Positions 5,802 to 6,358 of a DNA stretch of 6,358 nucleotides are shown here, piece after piece. Both the position numbers and the translations under genes were made by a program. This stretch comes from JADHMP01 sp016779985 (GTDB taxonomy: Bacteria; Bacteroidota; Bacteroidia; Flavobacteriales; Flavobacteriaceae), in assembly GCA_016779985.1 (NCBI GenBank), contig JADHMP010000021.1, forward strand, positions 1 through 6,358, written 5' to 3'. The notes beneath the pieces are model-generated. The model made no database searches and was not told where the DNA came from. It was given only the letters and a program-made list of their open reading frames with translations. Each line of letters begins with the position of its first letter. The stretch's first letter is position 1.

Positions 5802-6358
5802 ATGATAACTTTCAATAATCTCAAAAAATCCTACTCTAGAAATGTAGTTCTAGAAATCAATTCTTTAGATATTCCAAAAGGTCAAGCTTTTGGTCTTGTA
5901 GGAAACAATGGTGCTGGAAAAACCACCTTATTTAGTTTGTTGTTAGATTTAATTAAACCTACAAAAGGCAACGTCATAAATAATAATATTGATGTAAAGG
6001 AAAGTGAAGATTGGAAATCATTTACTTCAGCTTTTCTTGATGAATCTTTCTTGATTAGCTATTTACTTCCTGAAGAGTACTTTTATTTTATTGGAGATTT
6101 GAGAGGTGTTTCTAAAAGAGAGGTTGATAATTTTCTTAATCAGTTTGAAGACTTATTTAATGGTGAAATTTTGGGTGGAAAAAAATACATAAGAGATCTT
6201 TCTAAAGGAAATCAAAAAAAAGTTGGAATTATTGCTGCATTAATTGGATCGCCTAAAATTATAATTTTGGACGAGCCGTTTGCAAATCTTGACCCTACAA
6301 CTCAAATAAGATTAAAAAAGATTATCAAGAAATTAGCACAGGAAAAAGAAACAACCAT
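5802..6358 (+). CDS. ABC transporter ATP-binding protein (3' end outside window)
   Basis: The window holds the first 185 codons of an ABC ATPase (a full protein of this kind is usually about 220-300 aa) that powers the adjacent permease at the cytoplasmic face of the inner membrane. Motifs are the Walker A GNNGAGKT (residues 34-41), a signature LSKGN (133-137) in place of the textbook LSGGQ, Walker B IIILDEP (153-159) with catalytic Glu158, and D-loop ANLDP (161-165). In the Q-loop region FLDESFLISYLLPEEY no Gln is present; Asp80 or Glu81 occupies the site, similar to the Glu seen in many ABC-2 exporter ATPases. The H-loop His would lie just beyond the window. The ATG at 5802 comes 5 nt after the permease stop and 32 residues before the Walker A Gly, a normal distance. 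No Shine-Dalgarno is seen. Transporter class is clear; the substrate is not. Confidence 0.96.
   Translation, partial: MITFNNLKKSYSRNVVLEINSLDIPKGQAFGLVGNNGAGKTTLFSLLLDLIKPTKGNVINNNIDVKESEDWKSFTSAFLDESFLISYLLPEEYFYFIGDLRGVSKREVDNFLNQFEDLFNGEILGGKKYIRDLSKGNQKKVGIIAALIGSPKIIILDEPFANLDPTTQIRLKKIIKKLAQEKETT

Noticed and set aside
1..6358. Mobile element, CRISPR array, defence island, or tRNA/rRNA gene
   Set aside because: No direct-repeat array, transposase or integrase, nuclease-type domain, or cloverleaf pattern was seen; gene content is metabolic, regulatory, exported or transport.

Overview
The window looks like chromosomal DNA of a marine-type member of the Bacteroidota, probably Flavobacteriia. 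The evidence is strong AT-richness, almost no Shine-Dalgarno sequences before the starts, signal peptides with Gln at the predicted +1 position, and a multi-spanning membrane protein of the DUF5687 type, which I know only from Bacteroidota. All stop codons are TAA. Three of the six starts visible in the window look non-ATG (one TTG, two GTG). No tRNA, rRNA, CRISPR array, insertion sequence or integrase is visible, so this reads as ordinary genome rather than a mobile island.

Left part (1-1507, plus strand): the 3' half of katG (catalase-peroxidase), cut by the window edge, overlaps by 14 nt a short DtxR/MntR-type metal-dependent repressor that starts with TTG. The arrangement links peroxide defence with metal sensing and recalls the furA-katG pairing of mycobacteria, with a different regulator family and the opposite gene order.

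Middle (1504-3838, minus strand): a short-chain dehydrogenase/reductase ends tail-to-tail with the repressor, the two stop codons sharing one TTAA. Upstream of it is a clear Rho-independent terminator. This closes a two-gene unit of small exported proteins (237 and 250 aa, 7 nt apart) that look like distant tandem paralogs of unknown function.

Right part (3943-6358, plus strand): after a 104-nt AT-rich divergent intergenic region comes an apparent operon. It holds a 113-aa Lys-rich orphan protein (GTG start), a roughly 12-TM DUF5687/ABC-2-like permease (GTG start, 18 nt later), and an ABC ATPase (ATG, 5 nt later) cut by the window end. Permease and ATPase should form one ABC transporter, probably an exporter, of unknown substrate.

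I see no convincing new multi-gene system. The least explained items are the tandem exported paralogs, the orphan at the head of the ABC operon, and the unusual metal-site residues of the katG-linked repressor.
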